Assembly: GCF_000003815.2 (NCBI RefSeq)
Contig: NC_049981.1
Coordinates: 2,431,880 to 2,495,879 of the forward strand
Source: Branchiostoma floridae
Lineage: Eukaryota; Chordata; Leptocardii; Amphioxiformes; Branchiostomatidae
Direction of reading: 5' to 3'
DNA: 64,000 nucleotides
In this document: piece after piece, positions 55,751-64,000 of the stretch
Layout of the letters: each line of letters opens with the position of its first letter
Numbering within the stretch: position 1 is the first letter of the stretch
Position numbers and translations under genes: made by a program
The notes under the pieces: generated by a model
Database searches by the model: none
What the model saw: only the letters and a program-made list of their open reading frames with translations
Told to the model about the DNA's origin: nothing

Positions 55751-56085
55751 GCGACCATAGCAGACCCATCCAAGGACGAACCATTAAACCGGGGACAAAG
55801 CCGGGCGCCTGCGGCGCCCCGGCAAAAAGGTAGCGTCTCAACAACTTCAAAGTACTGTGGTTGGTTACATACTTAAGAAATCCAAAATAAGTAATGTTCA
55901 TCCCTGTCCAAACTTACAAATTCAGAAAATGGAATTTCAGAGTCAGACTTTTGCATGGTGCACAACCAACACAGTAAAAAGCTCATTTTCCAACCACGTA
56001 CCACAGACAAAAAGGCAAAAATACACAATAGGTCTACAGAAACCCAATACATTTCATGCAGGCCTGAGGTCTACGAACTCTTGTT

Positions 56086-57170
56086 GGATAGCTGTAACAG
56101 TGGCACCAATATGGTAGCCACGAGTGAAGTTACCAACTTGGTATTAAAGTGATATCAGTCTACCACACTAGTGTCACTCACTACACAATTGCAAGAACAC
56201 GTCTTTTATGTAGGAATGAATGCCTTCTTGGCGGCAATATTTTGTCACTTCTATTCTTGTTACAACGTTCATGGTGTCTATTTTGAAAATGCATGTAGCC
56301 ATCTTGTTTTATTATACCCATCTCGTATTTTTTCGCCCTATCTCACTATTTTTACAGTCTGTCTGAAGAGGATGTCATCCATAAAAATTACTTGCTGTGT
56401 CGTTATGTAATCGAACAATACGCCGGATAACGTTTCAAGGTAATTGTTGCAGGAAATTACTAAACCGATCACCCTTTACTTTAGAAACGGTCCTCTGGGA
56501 CGAACCTTGGGGTGCACTAAAAGTTTTTTGTTTGGCTTCGTGGTGACGATAGGCAATATTCTCACATGACTATGGCGTCAATAGTTTTCGCCATGATACT
56601 GTAAATGCAGAAATGTTCGCGGTGGATTAATGTTCGCTGTTTTCGCGGCGGCCGCTTCACCGCGAATTTAAAACCACCGCGAACATTTTTCCTTAACAGT
56701 AAGAGACTACAGTGCATGGTGCTACCGCGAAATTAAAACCACCACGAAAAGTCCATGTTCCCGCTACCGCGAAATTAAATCCCCGTGAACTTAAATGCAT
56801 TTACACTAGATGGTTCAATTACCGCCAGGAACGTAGCAGGTAAATTGAAATCTGTGACCAGTTACGTAATTAAAATCGTCAAAAGCGTCGTGGTGTGTTA
56901 ACCTGTTGTGTTGCATTTTACCCGTACTGTCTACCTATCTGATATTGTGTATTGAATTGAAGTCGTCCATTTTTTCATGGCTCTCCAGTCATCCTTTGCC
57001 TAATTTTCTGCATGCTTGAAATTCCATTCATAAGGCACAGGTCATGCATTCATTTTATTTTACCTGGGTCAAGTTTTACGTTTATCTTGCAGTGCCGCTC
57101 CTCTCCGCTAGAGGGATGACGATCTGTTGGATTTTCTCGTCATTTTTTGCCTCCTCCAGTTCACCTCACG
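56086..57170. other. Intergenic DNA
   Basis: No coding exon recognised. Contains the MITE at 56599-56806. Confidence 0.4.
56599..56806. mobile_element. TA-flanked MITE (TGTAAATGCA ends)
   Basis: 208 bp, ends CTGTAAATGCAG / TGCATTTACAC, TA on both sides (56597-56598 and 56807-56808). The interior consists of inverted GTTCGCGGTGG / CCACCGCGAAC stretches giving a largely palindromic fold. Confidence 0.75.
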
Positions 57171-57420
57171 GCCGTGACCTCTGACCTTCAGATTGAAGTC
57201 ATTGGTGCCCTCATACACGACGTATGACCTGACGCTTGATGCTACAGGTCTCTTCGTACATGACCTCTGCCCTGCAGCTTGATATTACAGGGCCCTTCGT
57301 ACATGACCTCTGACCTGAAGATTGATCTTACAGGTACATTCTTACATGACCTTTAACCTGCAGCCTGATCTTACAGGTCATATCGTACATGACCTCTGAC
57401 CTGAAACTAGAGGTTACAGA
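57170..57420. repeat. ~50-60-bp tandem repeat with DR1-type motifs
   Basis: Five diverged units of CGTACATGACCTCTGACCTG + A/CAG-x-TTGAT-x-TTACAGGT. Perfect TGACCTCTGACCT occurs at 57175-57187, 57304-57316 and 57390-57402, the direct-repeat-1 arrangement bound by HNF4/RXR-type receptors. Confidence 0.8.
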
Positions 57421-58082
57421 TGCCCCAAGTTGCACCTCTGGGATATTTACTGCATCATGCATGGTGCTCCACCCCCACCGTCCTATGTTAACAATTTGGT
57501 GGAAAAGGTTCTGCAAAACTTGGTTAACTAGCTTGACTGATTCGCAACAAAAAGCCGGATTTATTTTACTTTCAAAACTGTGAGGATGTTTTACCATGTA
57601 AAAATTCATCTTCACATTGCACTTGAGAGAACTGTGTTTAATGCACAGTGCACAACTTGTTGGGTCCTTCTCACATCCAGCACTTAAGGCCACAAAAGTT
57701 TATTTTTTAGGTCCTTTCATACCAGATAACATGCCTTGGAGTGGCCTGTCTGCAGCTATGAATTTCTGACCTTCCAACTCCTCATGTTTTGTTAAATCAG
57801 GCATTTTCAGCCTATGAAACTACATTTGCATTAATCTCGTCATGAAGTTCAGATATTTTAGACAAATGGGCTGAATTTTTTGTCCATTCTATCATGCAAA
57901 TTTCTGTGGTGGGTTGGAGAGACAGGTCCTTCAGACAGCCCTGGTGTGGCCTACATGAAGGAGAAACAGGATGTCCCTGTAGCCCAACTGGCTGCAGCCT
58001 CAAAGTTGAGCTCCTGGCGCCGATCACTTGTAGTTAGTAACTGGGAAGGGCATCTTTGCTGGAATTGCATTCATCTTTCCAA

Positions 58083-58157
58083 GTTTTTTTTTTTATAAAC
58101 CTTGGTCTTTTGCAAGTATCAAGTTTTTTTTTTTAAACCTTGGTCTTTTGCAAGTAT
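58083..58157. repeat. Tandem duplication next to poly-T
   Basis: Two copies of poly-T followed by AAACCTTGGTCTTTTGCAAG. Confidence 0.85.
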
Positions 58158-58159
58158 CT

Positions 58160-61100
58160 GTATCATATAGCCGGTATAACCGCCCTTTGGTGTAACACAC
58201 CAGCTTTGCAGGCACACAGCGCGCAGCAGCTGGTTATATTACACCGAAGGACCTGTAATACCTAACTTTTGCACATCTATCTGCAAGCGTTCTTTGAAAC
58301 TGAGGAAGGAACGTAAAATTGGGGTCCTGCATCCGAGGTGCCTTGAACAGCCTCAATACTCATATGGATACCTATTGTCTGTACTACAAGGTGAATTATG
58401 ACAAAAATAATGGGACGTCTGAGTCGTGAGGAGAAACCAAAGCATCAGTTTTATTAGCCACTCTACTCTGTGCTGTCTGACATGCAGAATGCAGACGGAC
58501 CGTCTGCCGACAACACATCGCGCTGTGTGCCCCCCCGCGGAGTCCCGCCACAGGCCAGGAGCGAATACCGCACTAACGAAACGGCAGAGTTCGCCCACAG
58601 GCCTGGGGCATCATCGGAGCCTCCGAGGGGTTACATGAAGAGCTGGAGTGTCGACAATGAGACAAAGGAACAAATGGAGAATACAGGATTCCCCTATAGG
58701 AGCCCCAGGGTTGGAGCCATCAGCCATACAGGATTCCCCAATCACAGCCCCATGGTTGAAGGCATCAGCCATACATAATTCCCCTGTCAGAATCCCAGAC
58801 AGTTTCAGGAGTCCCCTATCAGAGCCCCAGAGAGTTACAAGAGCCCCCTACCAGAGCCCAAGATTGAGCAGTTTCAGGGTCGCCCTGTTTGGGCCAAGGT
58901 GGTTGCAAACTCTCCCAATAGATAATAAATAACCTATACATACAGCAAGAAACCCTTTCAGGCCCCAGATGGAGAACCCCCTTGTCTTATCAGGACCCCC
59001 GTCTTGAGGAACCCCCTGTCTGGAGGAACCCCCTTTCTGGGTCCCAGATGGAGGACCCCCCCTGTCTGGGCCTAGCAAACAGACACCCTTGCCAGTCACA
59101 GGTTCAGAATTGCACTTGCGGGCTGCACACATTCCACACAAGACACCGAGTCTTTCTTTCTTTCGATTCATTTAACTCTACAAGACGTCTTGGGGCGTTT
59201 CAGACGTCTAGAGGGAAACCCTACCGTCCTACGAGAAACGTCCCACAGAAAGGGCAGAATGTTGTGCACACGCTTTGCTACACAGCAGCTAAAAACATAC
59301 AGCAAAAGTCTGACACTTGGCACTTGTCACATTGGCGATGGCTCCTAGCTACGTCTCAACCAATGACGATACATCCATCCCCCGCCCCACCGTTGGCATG
59401 GTAACAAGTGGTCACCGTGGTGACACATTTATCAGTTTATGTTAACAACGAAATGTTGGTTGAAGTTTGGCAAGAGTTAAAAGTGCCGAAGTTTGATATG
59501 TGCACCGTGCTGTCAAGTGTTACCAGCGCACATGGGTGGGGAGGGGGGCAAGCAAACCCACAACTAGGAACCAGCATCCTTCTGCAGAACAGTTTCAGTA
59601 TTCTGGCAACACTGACATGGGTGGTACTACCTTGTAGGCTGGGGTGGTTAAAAACTGGATCTATCTGGCTATAACTGGTTTTGACAGGCTGTAACTGGTT
59701 TTGACTGGAAATAACTGACTCTAACATATAGTAATTGATTCTAATAGTATGCACCTGGTTCTGACAAGTTGTAACTGGTCTAAACTGGTTCTGACTGATT
59801 CCTAAGGATGCTAGTTGGTCACTAGTGGTGGTTTTGCGTGACATAACATCATTAGAACGCGATAAAGGTGGTCTTGAATTCAACACGACTTGAATATCTT
59901 GGCTTAAAAAGGTTTAGTACATTGACATTCTTTACAAAATACTTACAACTGAAAGTTTCTGATTAGTAAAGTGGTTGAATAAAGGCGTGGATTAGGGTTA
60001 GGGATAACTAGGCAGCTACGGTCATAGTTTCCTTCTCCTGAGGGGTCGCTACCCCCAGGTCAATAAGTACATTCAGTCAGAAGGTCAAAGTTCATTATTG
60101 CAACACACAAGAATTTGGTCCCTCTCCAGATAGTGGTTCCTTCCTCCCCCAAGGCTGTGGTACGGTCCAATCCCACAGAGGAGGAGGGCTTTATCTTCCA
60201 CAAACTATTCTTTACATCCTTCACACTGCCTCCCCCATCTCCGACATGGACTTTCCCATTTTTTATGGAGTATAATAAGATGCAGCAGAATAGTCCAAGT
60301 GCAGTGGGGGTGCAGCTAGAAGGGAATGTTAAATTTCTGGGCTACATAAAATCAGTGCCTGCTACAGTAAAGTACATCACAAGGGAACCTGTTAGTGTGA
60401 GAAGTGTGGTAAGAACCTATCCCCCCATATACCATAGTGGTTCTGTCCTCCTGAGGTCATAATGGGTGATACCATCCCTGTGTGGGGGTCGCAGCCTCCT
60501 GTGAGGAGACAACATTCTGCCCTAGTCCTGCGGATGCGACATAACAGATAAGTCAGCGGTTACCTAGGCAATAGCGAATCACTGCTGGGAAAGCGTTAAC
60601 AAACTAGCTAGCTACAGCCTCCTCTGCACTTCAGCTCAGGGTAAAAAAAGTACACGGAGGTTCTAAAATCAACATTAGTTACATACAGTTTTATGTCCTG
60701 TCATCGGCCGACTTCAACAGTAAAAATCTCTGTAACAAGCAAGTTAAAATCTCATCAGGCCAGACAAACCTGTTACCATGGATACCCATACTTTCCACAA
60801 TGGATCAAAATGCCCTAGACTGCGATGTCAATCATCCATGGTTACCAGGGCAACCCTCTGGCGAGTACAGGCGCAAGAATCACTAGGCTAAATGTGCTAC
60901 AGTAGCAGGTCCCAGAAACAATAGACTAAAAGCTCTGCCCCAGAGGCATTGCCAAAAACAGGTAGCCAGGGCTCCCCACATCAGGTACAGTTATTGCACT
61001 ATCTAGGAGACTGGGATGGTGTGCTAGTACACCACTCCGCCCCCGTCCCTAACAGGGGGAGGGGGGCACCGAAGAACAACACATTTACAGGGAAAAATCC

Positions 61101-61743
61101 GTCCTTAAAAAAGCCAGAGGGTGACAGTCTTACATCACACATCCCAGGGACATAAATTAATTACATACATAATTTATGCGCATATTTAAAAATTGTCTAT
61201 ACAGGTCAGAGGTTAATCTTGACTGTGAATGGGTGAAGCCGTGCAACAAAGTGTGGACAGAGGACAAAGGTCAAAGGCCGCCCAAAGGTCGGGGGCAGAT
61301 TTTGGTATGTACATGTATCGTCCACACTAGCCAGGAACAGACGTCGGCCGCGGCCATGCGAACAGACCGGCACTCACGCCGGGAAACAACTTTCTCACCC
61401 CCAGCCAGACTTGGTTTAACCCAGACTGGTCCACTGCAGAAAGGGGGTGTTTGTCCCTCCCCCGTCCGAGGGAGTGGTAGAATCTGGTGCTCGCATGGCC
61501 GTGCCTGTAGCCTTCACAAAAGCACTCCACAAACCGGTTTTAAGTGAGGTACAAACCACACGTACGCGCACGGACGTAACGTCGGGAGGACACGGTGTAA
61601 ATATCTTAGCTGAGTCCAGGGGCGGACGGAATGAGTGCTGCGTACGTACAGACAGACATTCCGTGCGCCCATGTTGGGAGGGAGTGGAGGGCGGAGTAAG
61701 GATACCTGATATGCGTACTAAGTGGTGCCCGGTTGGTTCGGAC
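58160..61743. other. Downstream region of G-alpha-q, no gene recognised
   Basis: Probably includes the 3' UTR of the - strand G-alpha-q gene near its right end. It holds low-complexity tandem stretches (CCCC/CAGAGCCCCAG-type at 58690-58870 and AACTGGTTTTGACTGG-type at 59650-59810). Several open frames exist but none resembles a known protein. Confidence 0.35.

Positions 61744-64000
<2,257 letters not shown>

Larger units (their letters stand above)
50609..55823 (-). mobile_element. Helentron-like (Helitron-like) element, internally truncated
   Basis: 5.2 kb inserted into an A-run of repeat copy C without a visible TSD. Read on the - strand it begins GCCGGGGCGCC and ends near GCGCCCCGGCC followed by a hairpin (AGCTTTT/AAAAGCT) and CTTTCTTG. 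The subterminal inverted repeat GCCGGGGCGC/GCGCCCCGGC and the 3' hairpin fit Helentrons (HLE2) more than classic Helitrons with CTRR ends. It carries one long ORF (50925-53990), a 42-bp minisatellite and inverted ATTCCGGGTT arrays. The Rep catalytic core and helicase are missing, so it is not autonomous. Confidence 0.75.
48877..56085 (+). repeat. 2-kb repeat, copy C, split by a nested element
   Basis: 48877-50608 matches the first 1.73 kb and about 55824-56085 the last 0.26 kb of copies A and B. The intervening 5.2 kb is absent from the other two copies, which gives natural empty sites. Confidence 0.85.

Noticed and set aside
57328-57693. 121-codon - strand open frame
   Set aside because: It overlaps the DR1 repeat array and has no recognisable domain, splice context or conservation clue.
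58470-58932. Overlapping open frames of about 100 codons
   Set aside because: The sequence is a low-complexity tandem stretch of CCCC and CAGAGCCCC; no domain or splice sites support an exon.
60115-60462. 115-codon + strand open frame
   Set aside because: It lies in the probable 3' region of G-alpha-q on the other strand and resembles no protein I know.

Overview
This window looks like invertebrate-chordate nuclear DNA, most likely a lancelet (Branchiostoma-type). The reasons are short coding exons in long repeat-rich introns, metazoan families (a Roco/MFHAS1-like protein, CECR2-like, BCL9, G-alpha-q) and a dense load of MITEs, LINE and Helitron-type elements. The species is an inference, not something read directly from the sequence.

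Layout. (1) 568-5479, + strand: last five exons of an LRR-ROC-COR (MFHAS1-like) gene with an unusual Cys/His-rich tail. (2) 8891-33145, + strand: fifteen phase-compatible exons giving one 1,994-codon frame. The first seven to eight encode a CECR2-like DDT/WHIM region. The rest encode a BCL9 orthologue with HD1, HD2, an HD3-like helix and the C-terminal TLQYFP motif. No start codon is available for BCL9 alone, so this may be a DDT-BCL9 chimeric gene. Its introns hold a 5'-truncated non-LTR retrotransposon, a tRNA-Glu-derived SINE, several MITEs and large minisatellites. (3) 37553-39175, + strand: a secreted multi-copy neuropeptide precursor with 15 tandem 17-residue units, mostly of the form QFQDPQExLGNGFPGKR. 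(4) 40250-44936: two inverted copies of an unclassified 2-kb repeat. (5) 45841-47731, + strand: a second secreted precursor releasing three Trp-Gly-Gly-x-Cys-Leu-Gly-Cys peptides. It has the same three-exon, phase 0/phase 1 design as the first precursor, and both have a perfect CRE at the 5' end. (6) 48877-56085: a third copy of the 2-kb repeat split by a 5.2-kb Helentron-like element that encodes a protease/Rep N-terminal protein on the - strand. (7) 61744-64000, - strand: 3' exons of G-alpha-q, with a second phase-compatible version of exon 5 at the window edge.

Two things stand out. The first is the pair of linked peptide-hormone precursors, which I cannot assign to a known family. Their coding exons lack their own ATG or are highly repetitive, so simple ORF calling misses the first one. 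The second is a recurring pattern in which intronic tandem arrays start at an exon border and carry copies of the exon edge plus its splice site. It is seen at no fewer than seven exon borders in five different genes or gene parts, and in one case the array stays in frame with the exon.

How the genes might work together: the DDT/WHIM region is known to contact ISWI-type remodelers in related proteins, and BCL9 HD1/HD2 bridge Pygopus and beta-catenin. A fused product would therefore tie Wnt transcription to chromatin remodeling. The peptide precursors would feed GPCR signalling, of which G-alpha-q is a common effector, but nothing in the sequence links these genes functionally beyond proximity.
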